From: Candidatus Glassiibacteriota bacterium | GTDB taxonomy: Bacteria; Gemmatimonadota; Glassbacteria; GWA2-58-10 | Length of the DNA stretch: 32,114 bases | Reading direction: 5' to 3' | NCBI GenBank assembly: GCA_016934095.1 | Contig: JAFGTO010000083.1 | Location: forward strand, 1-32,114 | Shown: one piece after another, positions 10,682-20,349 of the stretch | How the letters are laid out: every line of letters begins with the position of its first letter | Numbering within the stretch: the stretch's first letter is position 1 | Translations under genes and position numbers: made by a program | The notes under the pieces: model-generated | The model's database searches: none | Seen by the model: only the letters and a program-made list of their open reading frames with translations | What the model was told of the DNA's origin: nothing

Positions 10682-11086
10682 ATGTCCTTTCTCACCGGGA
10701 AACAGAAGTTAGCCGCAGCTTTGCTCTGCGCCCTGGCCCTGGTCGGGGCGGGTGTCCGTCTTTTTCTGGCCGAGAGGCGGGGTGCAGGCGGGCAGGCTGC
10801 AGGCGGTGCGGCCGCCGACTCGGCAGTGGTGGCCGCACTGACCGCCGAGCTGGCGGAACAGACCGGCCCGGTGAGGATCAATGCGGCGGATGCACGCACG
10901 CTGGAGCGCCTGCCGGGAATCGGGCCCCTTCTCGCTGCCCGCATCGTTGCTGAGCGCGGCCGGGGAGGCCCTTTCAGCGGACCGGAACAGCTTGCCGCCC
11001 GGGTCAGCGGTATCGGCGCTTCGACTGTGGCGCAGTGGGAGGGAAGGGCCACTTACAGCGACTCAACATCCGGGGAGGGTAAATGA
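10682..11086 (+). CDS. Membrane-anchored helix-hairpin-helix (ComEA-like) protein
   Basis: N-terminal TM helix KLAAALLCALALVGAGVRLFL followed by ComEA-type HhH VRINAADARTLERLPGIGPLLAARIVAERGRGGPFSGPEQLAAR-VSGIG. ATG 10682 or TTG 10676. Stop overlaps the next ATG. Confidence 0.75.
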   Translation: MSFLTGKQKLAAALLCALALVGAGVRLFLAERRGAGGQAAGGAAADSAVVAALTAELAEQTGPVRINAADARTLERLPGIGPLLAARIVAERGRGGPFSGPEQLAARVSGIGASTVAQWEGRATYSDSTSGEGK

Positions 11087-12447
11087 AAGCCACCCTGTTC
11101 ATTGTCGAGGACGATGTCAATTCAATCGAGCTGATGAAAGAAATTTTCGCCGAGCAGGGTTACGACCTTCGCTGTTTCAGCTCGCCGCTCGCGGCCCTGG
11201 ATGCACTGAGCCGTGAAGGCTTGCCGGACTTGATACTGACCGACCTGATGATGCCGGAAATGGACGGGATCGAGCTGCTGACCAGGCTGAGGCAGATCAG
11301 CAGCCAGCTGCCGGTGATCGTGATGACTGCTTACGGCAGTATAGAAACGGCAGTGGAAGCACTAAAGAAAGGGGCCAGCGATTATATTACCAAGCCGCTG
11401 AGCTTCGAGGAGCTGATGCTGACAGTCTCGACCACCCTCGAGCTTTCCCATCTGCGCCGGCGCCTGGAGGGCCTGAGCCTGGATAAGCGCAGGCGTTTCA
11501 AGCCCGCGGCGCTGACAGGCGAGCACGAGCTGATGAAAAAAGTGAGGGACCAGCTTGTCAAGGTGGCCCAGGCCGAGACCACCTGCGTCCTTCTCCGCGG
11601 TGAGAGCGGCACCGGAAAAAACCTGGCGGCGCGAATCATCCACTATAACAGCCCCCTGGCCAGGGGTCCTTTCGTGGAGCTGAACTGCGCCGCGGTACCG
11701 GCCAACCTGCTCGAGAGCGAGCTTTTCGGCTACAGCAAGGGAGCTTTCACCGGAGCTGTCAGCGATAAACAGGGGATAATCGAGCAGGCCGACGGGGGAA
11801 CTCTTTTCCTGGATGAAATAGGCGAAATGCCGCTGGAGATCCAGTCCAAGATGCTCAATTTTCTCGAGAGCCGGCAGATGCGCCGGCTTGGCGGCCTGAA
11901 AGTACGCGAAGTCAACACCCGCCTGATCACCGCCAGCAACCACGACCTGGAAGCGGCAGTGGACGGGGGCTCGTTCCGCCGCGACCTGTTTTTCCGGATC
12001 AATGTAGTGCACTGCCAGTTGCCCCCTCTCAGGGAGCTGGGCTTGGACGTGCTGATCATAGCCGGGAAGTTCGTCGACGAGTTCAACCGCCAGTTCAACA
12101 AACATGTAGGCGGTATCAGCCCTCAGGCCGAACAGGTCCTGCTGGCCCACGACTGGCCCGGGAACGTCCGCGAGCTGCGCAACGTGGTCGAGCGGGCCAT
12201 GCTTTTCTGCGTCGGGAAACGCCTCGAGGCCGAGGATATCCAGCTCTCGGCCAAAGCCGGAGGCGGCAAAAGTCTGCCCGGAGAATTCCGCATCCCGGCC
12301 GAGGGACTCGACTGGCAGGAACACGAGCGAGCGGTGCTTTCCCAGGCCCTGGCACGCTGCGGCAATAACCGCACCAAAGCCGCCAGGCTGCTGTCGATGT
12401 CCAGGGACACCTTTATCTACCGTCTGAAAAAATTCGGGCTCGACTAA
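11083..12447 (+). CDS. NtrC-family sigma54-dependent response regulator (REC-AAA+-Fis HTH)
   Basis: REC (FIVEDD, LPDLILTDLMMPEMDG), Walker A GESGTGKN, GAFTGA motif, Walker B GGTLFLDEIGEM, R-finger region, Fis-type HTH NNRTKAARLLSMSRDTFIYRLKKFGLD. ATGA overlap with the upstream gene. Confidence 0.95.
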   Translation: MKATLFIVEDDVNSIELMKEIFAEQGYDLRCFSSPLAALDALSREGLPDLILTDLMMPEMDGIELLTRLRQISSQLPVIVMTAYGSIETAVEALKKGASDYITKPLSFEELMLTVSTTLELSHLRRRLEGLSLDKRRRFKPAALTGEHELMKKVRDQLVKVAQAETTCVLLRGESGTGKNLAARIIHYNSPLARGPFVELNCAAVPANLLESELFGYSKGAFTGAVSDKQGIIEQADGGTLFLDEIGEMPLEIQSKMLNFLESRQMRRLGGLKVREVNTRLITASNHDLEAAVDGGSFRRDLFFRINVVHCQLPPLRELGLDVLIIAGKFVDEFNRQFNKHVGGISPQAEQVLLAHDWPGNVRELRNVVERAMLFCVGKRLEAEDIQLSAKAGGGKSLPGEFRIPAEGLDWQEHERAVLSQALARCGNNRTKAARLLSMSRDTFIYRLKKFGLD

Positions 12448-12556
12448 AGGCTCCCCTTCCGGACAATACCCTCTGCAGGGATTTCCCGGACGCGGCTCCG
12501 GTCCTGCGAGCCATACCGACAAAAGGCGGGGCGGTACGGCGCAAAAGCTTTTCTAC

Positions 12557-12585
12557 TTGATTTCTGCGGCGACTCGGGGTACAAT
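12557..12585 (+). promoter_or_regulatory. Sigma70-type promoter for the partner-switch cassette
   Basis: TTGATT (12557-12562), exactly 17-bp spacer, TACAAT (12580-12585), 26 bp upstream of the ATG at 12612, with GGAGAA RBS at 12603-12608. Confidence 0.55.
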
Positions 12586-12611
12586 TGTGGGGATTTTCAA
12601 CCGGAGAATAA

Positions 12612-13934
12612 ATGCAAAGGGATGATTTAAAAAAACAGGTGGGAAAACTGCGCCGGCAGAACGCAGACTTGAAAAACCAGGTAGGGTTTTTCTCCAGCCT
12701 GATGGACGTGAGTATTATCCTCAGCTCCACTTTCGACCTGGAAGAGCTGATCCGCCGGGTGCTGGAAACCTCGCAGCGGGTCATGAACTCCGAGGCCAGC
12801 AACGTGATGCTGCTCAATGAGGAAACCGGCATGCTGGAGTGCAAGGTGGCCCTGGGGGAAGTGAGTGAACAGCTCAAGAGTGAGTTCACCCTCAAAGTGG
12901 GCCAGGGCATCGCCGGCTGGGTGGCGAAACACGGCGAGTCCCTGGTGGTCGAGGATACCAGCAAGGACGAGCGTTTTTTCTCGGGAGTGGATGCCCGTAC
13001 CGGGTTTGTCACCAGGTCCATCCTGGCCTCGCCCCTTATCGTCCGGGGTAAGGTTATCGGGGTGGCGGAGGTAATCAACCGCGCCGACGGTAAAAGTTTC
13101 ACCAGGGACGACCTGAAACTTTTCGAGGCTTTCTGCCGCGGTGTGTCGGTATCTATCCAGAACGCACAAATGCACCGCCGCCTGCTCGAGAACCAGCGGG
13201 TGGAACAGCAGCTGGAAATGGCCTCGATCATCCAGCAGGGGTTCCTGCCCCGCCACTTCTCGCTGGACCCTCCGAACCAGCCCTATGAGATCGCCGCCAG
13301 GAACCTCCCCGCCAGCATGGTAGGCGGCGACCTCTACGACTGTATCGAGCTGCGGAAAGACCTCTTGGGGTTTACCATCGGGGATGTCTCCGGCAAAGGA
13401 GTGCCCGCCGCTCTCTACATGGCTCGTCTGGTCAGCGATTTCCGTTTTTACGCCCACCAGTTCGAGGACCCTGTCCCCACCATGCAGATACTCAACAAGA
13501 TGCTTGCCGAGCGCAGCCGGCAGGGCATGTTTGTCACCATGATCTACCTGACCCTGGATATCGAACACGGGGTTTTGAAATATGTCAACGGGGGGCATAT
13601 CCCGCCGCTGCTCTATCGCCGGGCCGGCAGTGAAATATCCCGTCTCGACGGAGGCGAAGGCATACCCCTGGGCATCCGCAGCCCGACTGTCTTCAGCGAG
13701 GAAAGGCTGGAAATGAAGCCCGAAGACACCCTGGTCCTGTTCTCGGACGGAATACTGGATGCCAAGAATTCAGCCGGAGAACATTTCTCGGTCAATAAGC
13801 TGGAAAAGACAATCCGCGGCAAATGGGACACCGCCGATGAGCTGGTTTCCAGGATAGTCGACCGGGTGCGCAGCCACGCTGGCGGCGAACACCAGTTCGA
13901 CGACATCACTATCCTGGTGCTCAGGTGGCGCTGA
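12612..13934 (+). CDS. GAF domain-containing SpoIIE/RsbU-type PP2C serine phosphatase
   Basis: GAF domain (IAGWVAKHGESLVVEDTSKDERFFSGVDARTGFVTRSILASPL), PP2C metal motifs MVGGDLYD, GDVSGKGVPAALYM, LVLFSDGILDAKN, FDDITILVLRW. Confidence 0.93.
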   Translation: MQRDDLKKQVGKLRRQNADLKNQVGFFSSLMDVSIILSSTFDLEELIRRVLETSQRVMNSEASNVMLLNEETGMLECKVALGEVSEQLKSEFTLKVGQGIAGWVAKHGESLVVEDTSKDERFFSGVDARTGFVTRSILASPLIVRGKVIGVAEVINRADGKSFTRDDLKLFEAFCRGVSVSIQNAQMHRRLLENQRVEQQLEMASIIQQGFLPRHFSLDPPNQPYEIAARNLPASMVGGDLYDCIELRKDLLGFTIGDVSGKGVPAALYMARLVSDFRFYAHQFEDPVPTMQILNKMLAERSRQGMFVTMIYLTLDIEHGVLKYVNGGHIPPLLYRRAGSEISRLDGGEGIPLGIRSPTVFSEERLEMKPEDTLVLFSDGILDAKNSAGEHFSVNKLEKTIRGKWDTADELVSRIVDRVRSHAGGEHQFDDITILVLRWR

Positions 13935-13938
13935 GACT

Positions 13939-14400
13939 ATGGAAGAATGTCTTGAAATAAAAATACCCGGAAAACCGAAAATGATGCGCCTGGTGCGCCG
14001 TAATGTCTCGATGGCCTGCGAAATGGTGGGTTTCAAGGAGCGTGAGACCAACGCGATAACCCTGGCTGTGGACGAGGGCTGCACTAACATCATCCGCCAC
14101 TGCTACGGCGAGAAAAACGAAGGGCTGATCGTGGTCCGGATTCACATGTTCCCCGATAAGATCGTTGTCTCGCTCAAGGATTTCGGCGGCAAGGTGGACT
14201 TGAGAAAGCTGGAGAGGTGCCGCAAGAAAAAGCAGCGCAGCCTCGAAAGAGCTGGCCCGGTAAAGCCCGGTGGCCTGGGGGTGATGCTGATCCACAATGT
14301 CATGGACAGGGTGCAGTACAAGACCAGCAGCAAATCGGGGACTGTCTTGCGGCTTACAAAATACCTTTCTCATACCAAGGAGGCCGAGGTTGCAGGTTGA
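13939..14400 (+). CDS. HATPase_c_2 serine kinase / anti-sigma factor (RsbW/SpoIIAB-like)
   Basis: N-box AVDEGCTNIIRHCYG, G1 DFGGKVD, G2 PGGLGVMLIHNVMD. Four nt downstream of the SpoIIE phosphatase. Confidence 0.88.
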   Translation: MEECLEIKIPGKPKMMRLVRRNVSMACEMVGFKERETNAITLAVDEGCTNIIRHCYGEKNEGLIVVRIHMFPDKIVVSLKDFGGKVDLRKLERCRKKKQRSLERAGPVKPGGLGVMLIHNVMDRVQYKTSSKSGTVLRLTKYLSHTKEAEVAG

Positions 14401-14719
14401 GGTCAATCGGCGGGGCGATGCCGCAGTCATATCGGTAAGCGGGGACGTGGACTTATATACCAGCCCGGAGGTCCGCAAGGCGATCACCCGGATGTGCAAG
14501 AAAAAGGTGCCGGTCATCGTGATCAACCTGGCGGAAGTGGCCTATATGGATTCGAGCGGGGTGGCGACCCTGGTCGAGGGACTGCAGCTTTCCGGCAGGT
14601 ATGAAGGGGCGTTCCGTATCGTGGGCCTGCAGCCCGCGGTCCGCGAGGTGTTTGAGCTGGCCCGGCTGGACCACGTGTTCGCCATTTTCGAAAGCGAGGA
14701 GCAGGCTGTCGGAGGCTGA
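14390..14719 (+). CDS. STAS-domain anti-sigma factor antagonist (RsbV/SpoIIAA/MlaB-like)
   Basis: TTG start at 14390 with strong SD AAGGAGG (14378-14384), overlapping the upstream CDS by 11 nt. LQVEVNRRGDAAVISVSGDVDLYTSPEVRKAI...VIVINLAEVAYMDSSGVATLVEGL with the canonical phosphorylatable Ser in DSSG. Confidence 0.9.
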   Translation: MQVEVNRRGDAAVISVSGDVDLYTSPEVRKAITRMCKKKVPVIVINLAEVAYMDSSGVATLVEGLQLSGRYEGAFRIVGLQPAVREVFELARLDHVFAIFESEEQAVGG

Positions 14720-14930
14720 GCTTTCCCCGGCGGCACGCTAAAGCTGAACACCTCGAGTGTGATGTCTTAATCCCGGGGCGGGACAGGGAGTCGTATTCCA
14801 GGGCGGCCGGGATAAATTCTGATATCCGGCCGGCCGGCGGATTGCAGGCTCTCCGTAGCGAGCCGCAGGGAATGCGCCCGGGTGTTCAATTTAAAAAGCT
14901 AATCTATCAAGCCGTGGGGTCTGAAGGGCT

Positions 14931-15761
14931 ATGATGCCGGAGGAGACACTAAAGCGCCAGGGTGTTCTGCCCAGGCTGCTCGGCGGCTGCGGAAGGTGGG
15001 GCCTGCAGTCGCTGGAAAACGTTTATTTCACATTCAGGCTCATCCTGCAGAGCCTTTACTGGACTTTCGTAGCTCCGTTTGCAGGCAAGGGGCTGAGGGT
15101 CGGCAGCTCTTTTGACGAGATGGTCAAGGTGGGGGTCAGCGCGGTCCCCATCGTGGCGCTGATCTCGTTTTCCATCGGCCTGATCCTGGCGATGCAGAGC
15201 GCTTACCAGCTCGAGCAGTTCGGGGCCACCATCTTCACCGCAGACCTGGTGGCGGTCGCCCAGACCCGCGAGCTGGGGCCGCTGATGACCGCTATCATCG
15301 TGGCCGGCCGCTCCGGCAGCGGCATCGCCGCCGAGATCGGCACCATGAAAGTGGGGGAGGAAATCGATGCCCTGCGCTCGATGGGCTTCCACCCGATCAA
15401 GTTCCTGGTGGTGCCCAAGCTGATCGCCCTGGCGATCATGGTGCCCTGCCTGACTGTCCTCGCCGATTTCATCGGCATCGCGGGCGGTTTCAGCATGGCG
15501 GTCCTCAGCCTCAACCTCGGTTTTACCCGCTACCTTAACCGGACTATTTTCGCCCTGGTTTTCAAGGACATGATTACCGGGCTGATCAAGAGTTTCGTTT
15601 TCGCCCTGCTGATTGGGCTGACCGGCTGTTACATGGGTTTCAAAGTCGAGGGGGGAGCAGAGGGAGTGGGCCGCAGAACCACCCAGAGCGTGGTGGTCTC
15701 GATCTTCCTGATTATTCTGGCGGACTCTTTTTTCACGGCGCTTTTCTATTTCCTCTGGTAG
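14931..15761 (+). CDS. mlaE: MlaE-family lipid ABC transporter permease
   Basis: MlaE family signatures: SIGLILAMQSAYQLEQFGA, TRELGPLMTAIIVAGRSGSGIAAEIGTMKVGEEIDALRSMG, multiple TM helices. Confidence 0.93.
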   Translation: MMPEETLKRQGVLPRLLGGCGRWGLQSLENVYFTFRLILQSLYWTFVAPFAGKGLRVGSSFDEMVKVGVSAVPIVALISFSIGLILAMQSAYQLEQFGATIFTADLVAVAQTRELGPLMTAIIVAGRSGSGIAAEIGTMKVGEEIDALRSMGFHPIKFLVVPKLIALAIMVPCLTVLADFIGIAGGFSMAVLSLNLGFTRYLNRTIFALVFKDMITGLIKSFVFALLIGLTGCYMGFKVEGGAEGVGRRTTQSVVVSIFLIILADSFFTALFYFLW

Positions 15762-15767
15762 GCTCCG

Positions 15768-16580
15768 ATGGATACGGAAGAAGTGGTGGAGAACATAGTC
15801 GAAATCGAAAACCTGATGGTTTCCTATGACGATCGGGTGGTGCTCGACGGGGTGAACTTCCAGGTGCGCCGGGGCGAGACCATGGTGATTCTGGGCGGCA
15901 GCGGCTGCGGCAAGAGCACGCTCCTGCGCCACATTATCGGGCTGGAGCGGCCCACTTCGGGCCGGATCATGATCAAGGGCCGGGATCTCACCGTAATGGG
16001 AGAGGAAGAGATGTCCGGCATCCTCAGCAAGGTCGGAGTGGTGTTCCAGAGTTCGGCCCTGTTCAACTCGATGACCATCGGGGACAACGTGGCGCTGCCG
16101 TTGCGCGAGCACACCAAGCTCGAAGAATCCACCATCAAGATCATGACCAAGATCAAGCTCGAAATGGTGGGCCTGTCGGGTTTCGAAAGCTACCTGCCCA
16201 GCGAGCTGAGCGGCGGGATGCGCAAGCGCGCCGCTTTTGCCAGGGCAATCTCGATGGACCCGGAGATCCTCTTCTGCGATGAGCCCTCGGCCGGCCTGGA
16301 CCCGATAGTGGGAGCGGGCCTGGACCAGTTGATTATCAAGCTGAGTAAGGCTCTGCGCATGACTATCGTGGTGGTCACCCACGAGATGGAATCGATGTAC
16401 ACCATCGCCGACCGGGTGCTGATGCTGCACAACGGCCGGGTAATGTTCTGCGGGACAGTGGAGGAGTTCAGGGCCTGCGACAACGAGAGGGTCCGGCAGT
16501 TCATCGAGCGGCGGCCGGAGGAGCACCACGAAGAGGAATCCGGCCAGTATGTCCGCGCCCTGACCAGCGACTCTTTCTAA
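15768..16580 (+). CDS. mlaF: MlaF-type ABC transporter ATP-binding protein
   Basis: Walker A GGSGCGKST, signature LSGGMRKRAAFARAI, Walker B ILFCDEPSAGLDPI, H-loop VVTHEM. Six nt after mlaE. Confidence 0.93.
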   Translation: MDTEEVVENIVEIENLMVSYDDRVVLDGVNFQVRRGETMVILGGSGCGKSTLLRHIIGLERPTSGRIMIKGRDLTVMGEEEMSGILSKVGVVFQSSALFNSMTIGDNVALPLREHTKLEESTIKIMTKIKLEMVGLSGFESYLPSELSGGMRKRAAFARAISMDPEILFCDEPSAGLDPIVGAGLDQLIIKLSKALRMTIVVVTHEMESMYTIADRVLMLHNGRVMFCGTVEEFRACDNERVRQFIERRPEEHHEEESGQYVRALTSDSF

Positions 16581-16613
16581 AAGCATCGCGGAGTTTCGGC
16601 CTCCCCAGCGCAG

Positions 16614-16622
16614 TGGTATAAT
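16614..16622 (+). promoter_or_regulatory. Candidate extended -10 promoter upstream of mlaD
   Basis: TGGTATAAT is a perfect TGn-TATAAT extended -10. No convincing -35. Confidence 0.4.
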
Positions 16623-16691
16623 ACCGGTTAATAATTTCCGGGAAGGTTTCCGCCTCGCCCGGGCCTACTACCTCTCAACGGGAAGAGTTTC

Positions 16692-17603
16692 ATGGCAAAA
16701 TATGCGCGCTATCGCTCCTCGGAAATCAAAGCCGGGATCTGGATTATCATCGCAGGGGTAATTTTCACCGCTTTCGTGGTGGCGATCACCGGCTCCAGGT
16801 TCTGGGAGGAACTGGACTATTACCGTGTGCGGCTGAACTATGTAGGCGGCCTTGAAGTCGGCTCGCCCGTGCGCATGAGCGGTATGCTGGTGGGCAAGAT
16901 CAGCGGTGTAAGACTGCTGGACCATGAAGAAAGCCTGCTGGAGCTGACCCTCGAGGTGGAAAAGGGATTGCCGATCAAGTACAATACGGTAGCCTTCCTG
17001 AGCTCTATCTCGATCACCAGCGAGCAGCACCTCGAGATGGAGGTGAACCCCGAGCCGGCTCCCCTGTTGAAACCGGGGGACCTGATCAAGAGCAAGGAGC
17101 TTACCACCATGGATGAGGTGATGGAGCATGTCGGCGACGTGGGGGATACCCTGAAAGTGGTCCTCGGCCGGGTGAACCGGCTGTTGAACCCGACCAATCT
17201 CGCCCGGGTGGACTCGATCGTTATGGGAGTCAACAACCTGTTGAAGGAAGCTTCCCCGGAGCTGAAAACCACCCTGGCCCGCACGCGCAGGGCCGTGGAA
17301 TCGCTGGATACGCTGCTGCATAATGTCAATGCCCTGGTGGCCGAGGGAGATACCAGGATTCTCTCTGTGCTGGACGAGGCCGGGGAGACGATGAGACAGG
17401 CCAGGGTGGTCCTGGCCGGGGTGGACACCACCCTGATGAACGTTGACCGGTTGATGCTTGGCAACTCCGGCGATCTCCAGCAGCTGCTCGACAACCTGAG
17501 CGAGACCAGCCGGAACCTCAAACAGCTCTCCGGCACGATCAAGGACAACCCGTTCCTGTTGATCCGGGCCTTTCCCAAGGAAGAACGCAAGCTGGCTCCC
17601 TGA
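16692..17603 (+). CDS. mlaD: MlaD/MCE domain lipid-binding protein
   Basis: N-terminal TM IKAGIWIIIAGVIFTAFVVAIT, MCE core VRLNYVGGLEVGSPVRMSGMLVGKISGV...ITSEQHLEMEVNP...GDLIKS, helical C-terminus. Follows mlaEF. Confidence 0.9.
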   Translation: MAKYARYRSSEIKAGIWIIIAGVIFTAFVVAITGSRFWEELDYYRVRLNYVGGLEVGSPVRMSGMLVGKISGVRLLDHEESLLELTLEVEKGLPIKYNTVAFLSSISITSEQHLEMEVNPEPAPLLKPGDLIKSKELTTMDEVMEHVGDVGDTLKVVLGRVNRLLNPTNLARVDSIVMGVNNLLKEASPELKTTLARTRRAVESLDTLLHNVNALVAEGDTRILSVLDEAGETMRQARVVLAGVDTTLMNVDRLMLGNSGDLQQLLDNLSETSRNLKQLSGTIKDNPFLLIRAFPKEERKLAP

Positions 17604-17762
17604 GGGCGAACTCCAGGCCCTCGCCGGGGTATAGTAAGGAGACTGGCCTGATTATTCCGGAAATGTGCCGGCAGCGAGCCGGATTGTCGCAAAATCCCGG
17701 TCGGTCTGGCGACAGATGTTTACCCGCGACCGGCCGTTTTATTTGAAAGGCAGCTAAGTCCG

Positions 17763-20204
17763 ATGACTTATCGAACGATCTCTTTTATCAAGGACGACGA
17801 GGTTTACCGCACCGCCGATGTCCTGCCGGTATTACCCCTCAGGGACGTGGTGGTCTTCCCCTACATGGTGATCCCCCTGATGGTGGGCCGTCCCAGCTCG
17901 GTGGCCGGGATCGAGACCGCAATGCTGGGCGACCGACTGATTATCCTGCTGGCCCAGATCGACGGCGAGAACGAGGAGCCTTCCGGCTCCGACCTCTACC
18001 GGGTCGGCGTGATCGCCCGTATTCTCCAAACCGTGCGCCTGCCGGACGGAACGCTCAAGATCCTGGTCGAGGGCATGGAAAAGGTGAGAGTCAAGAGGCA
18101 CCTGCCTGCCAGAGACTACCTTCGCGTCCGCTTCGAAACCTTGCCGTTCCATGCGGCCGGCTCCAAAGAGCTCGAGGCGCTGAGCCGCAGGGCCCTGCGC
18201 CTGTTCGAGGAGTATGTCAGGCTCAATCCCAGGCTGCCGGACGAGCTGCTGACCGCCACGGCCAATATCGACAGCCCGCTGCGGCTGGGATACATGATGG
18301 CCGGCCACCTGCTGATCCGCATGTCGGACAAGCAGAGCCTGCTCGAATCCACCGGCCTCTACCGCCACCTGGAGCTGGTCTGCCAGTACCTGAGCGCGGA
18401 AATGGAAATCCTGCGTCTCGAGCGCAAGATCGACGACAATGTCAAGAAGCAGATCCTCAAGAACCAGCGCGAGTTCTATCTCCAGGAACAGCTCAAGGCG
18501 ATTCACCGGGAACTGGGCCAGGATGATGACAGCTACGACGAGATCGAGGAGCTGCGGGCCCAGGCCGCCAAGAAGAAGCTGCCTGCCGAAGTCTGCAGGA
18601 AGGCGGAAAAAGAGATCTCCAAGCTGTCGCGCATGAGCATGATGAGCCCCGAGGCCACAGTGGTGCGCAACTACCTGGACTGGCTGCTCTCGCTGCCCTG
18701 GAAAGAGAACACCCGGGACCGCCTGTCCGTGGACACGGTGGCCAGGATCCTGGACGAAGACCACTACGGCCTGGAAAAAGTCAAGGAGCGGATAGTCGAG
18801 TTTATCGCGGTGCTCAAGCTTGTGGGAGAGCTCAAGGGCCCCATCCTCTGTTTTGTGGGGCCGCCGGGAGTGGGCAAGACCTCGCTGGGCAAGTCGATCG
18901 CCAGGGCCCTGGGCCGCAGGCTGGTGCGCCTGTCGCTGGGAGGCGTACGGGACGAAGCCGAGATACGCGGACACCGCCGCACCTATATCGGGGCCCTGCC
19001 GGGCAAGATAATCCAGGCCATGAAGCGCGCCGGCGTGATCAACCCGGTGATCCTGATCGATGAAGTGGACAAGATGAGCTCCGATTTCCGCGGCGACCCT
19101 TCCTCGGCGCTGCTGGAAGTGCTCGACCCCGAGCAGAACAACCAGTTTGTCGACCACTACATCGAGGTGGATTACGACCTCTCGAAAGTGATGTTCATCA
19201 CCACGGCCAACTTTATCCAGATGATCCCCGAGCCGCTCAAGGACCGCATGGAGATAATCCTGCTGCCCGGCTACCTGCTCAGCGAAAAGCGCGAGATCGC
19301 CCGGCGCTTCCTCTGGCCCAAGCAGCTCAAGGAACACGGGCTGGAGCCCGGCCACCTGGTGATTACCGATGAGGCGATCAACGCCATGATCGAGCGCTAC
19401 ACCAGGGAGGCCGGCGTGCGCAGCCTCGAGCGTCAGCTCGGGTCGATCTGCCGCAAGGCTGCGCGCAAGTTCGCCGTGCGGCGCAAGCGCAAGCTGCCGC
19501 TGCGGATCACCCCTTCCCGCCTGCAGGCATACCTCGGCGTGCCCAAGTACCTGGACACCGAGCTGGAAAGCGGCGACCGGGTGGGGCTGGCCAGCGGCCT
19601 GGCCTGGACCGGGGCCGGCGGCTCGATCCTCGGGATCGAGGTAGCCCCGGTGGCCGGTAAAGGACGCCTGACCCTGACCGGCAAGCTGGGCGACGTGATG
19701 AAAGAATCGGCGGAAGCAGCCCTGACTTACGTGCGCTCGCGCTCCGATGAGCTGGAGCTGAAAGAGGACTTTTACCGCAAGATCGACCTGCACGTGCACG
19801 TGCCGGAGGGGGCCACGCCCAAGGACGGCCCCTCGGCCGGGGTGGCGATAGCCACTGCCATGGTCAGCGCCCTGACCGGCATCCCGGTCAGGCGGAACGT
19901 GGCCATGACCGGCGAGATAACCCTGCGTGGCAGGGTCCTGGGCGTGGGGGGGCTGAACGAGAAATCGGTGGCCGCGCTCAGGGCCGGGGTGGAAACTGTC
20001 ATCTGGCCCAGGCAGAATGAAAAGGACCTGGCCGACCTGCCCCACGAGGTGCGCGAAGAACTGAAAATCCGCCTGGTGGACTCTATGGACGAGGTGCTCG
20101 AAATAGCCCTGGCGGGCAGACTGCCCGCTCCCGGCCCGTTAACCCCCGCCTTCGTGCCGGTGGACAGCGGGCGGACCAAGCCGGTCAGTCCCTACAGGCA
20201 CTGA
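17763..20204 (+). CDS. lon: ATP-dependent protease La (Lon)
   Basis: LON N-domain [23 protein letters not shown], Walker [29 protein letters not shown], catalytic Ser [20 protein letters not shown]. Confidence 0.97.
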   Translation: MTYRTISFIKDDEVYRTADVLPVLPLRDVVVFPYMVIPLMVGRPSSVAGIETAMLGDRLIILLAQIDGENEEPSGSDLYRVGVIARILQTVRLPDGTLKILVEGMEKVRVKRHLPARDYLRVRFETLPFHAAGSKELEALSRRALRLFEEYVRLNPRLPDELLTATANIDSPLRLGYMMAGHLLIRMSDKQSLLESTGLYRHLELVCQYLSAEMEILRLERKIDDNVKKQILKNQREFYLQEQLKAIHRELGQDDDSYDEIEELRAQAAKKKLPAEVCRKAEKEISKLSRMSMMSPEATVVRNYLDWLLSLPWKENTRDRLSVDTVARILDEDHYGLEKVKERIVEFIAVLKLVGELKGPILCFVGPPGVGKTSLGKSIARALGRRLVRLSLGGVRDEAEIRGHRRTYIGALPGKIIQAMKRAGVINPVILIDEVDKMSSDFRGDPSSALLEVLDPEQNNQFVDHYIEVDYDLSKVMFITTANFIQMIPEPLKDRMEIILLPGYLLSEKREIARRFLWPKQLKEHGLEPGHLVITDEAINAMIERYTREAGVRSLERQLGSICRKAARKFAVRRKRKLPLRITPSRLQAYLGVPKYLDTELESGDRVGLASGLAWTGAGGSILGIEVAPVAGKGRLTLTGKLGDVMKESAEAALTYVRSRSDELELKEDFYRKIDLHVHVPEGATPKDGPSAGVAIATAMVSALTGIPVRRNVAMTGEITLRGRVLGVGGLNEKSVAALRAGVETVIWPRQNEKDLADLPHEVREELKIRLVDSMDEVLEIALAGRLPAPGPLTPAFVPVDSGRTKPVSPYRH

Positions 20205-20349
20205 TCCCGCCGGGGGGTGCCTCGCCGCAGGGGATCCCCGACAGCACACTCCCGGCACGGCAGCGTACCTTCCAGGGGGAAGCCAATCCAAAAAATAGAA
20301 TACACATTTTTTAATTCGTTGATGATAAAAAAGACGAGTTTTTCTTTCT

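Noticed and set aside
14297-14719. Long form of the STAS ORF starting at 14297
   Set aside because: The first 31 codons lie in an alternative frame of the kinase gene. The TTG at 14390 with AAGGAGG is a much better start.
17832-20045. 737-aa minus-strand ORF opposite lon (and similar long antisense ORFs, e.g. 3818-5587, 28447-30288, 30282-31649, 14949-16586)
   Set aside because: Antisense to strongly recognised genes with low-complexity, codon-bias-driven composition (His/Gln/Val/Leu-rich). These are typical GC-rich antisense artefacts.
20290-20312. AAAAAAT...ATTTTTT inverted repeat after lon as a terminator
   Set aside because: A/T-only stem with no GC base pairs, unlikely to form a stable terminator.
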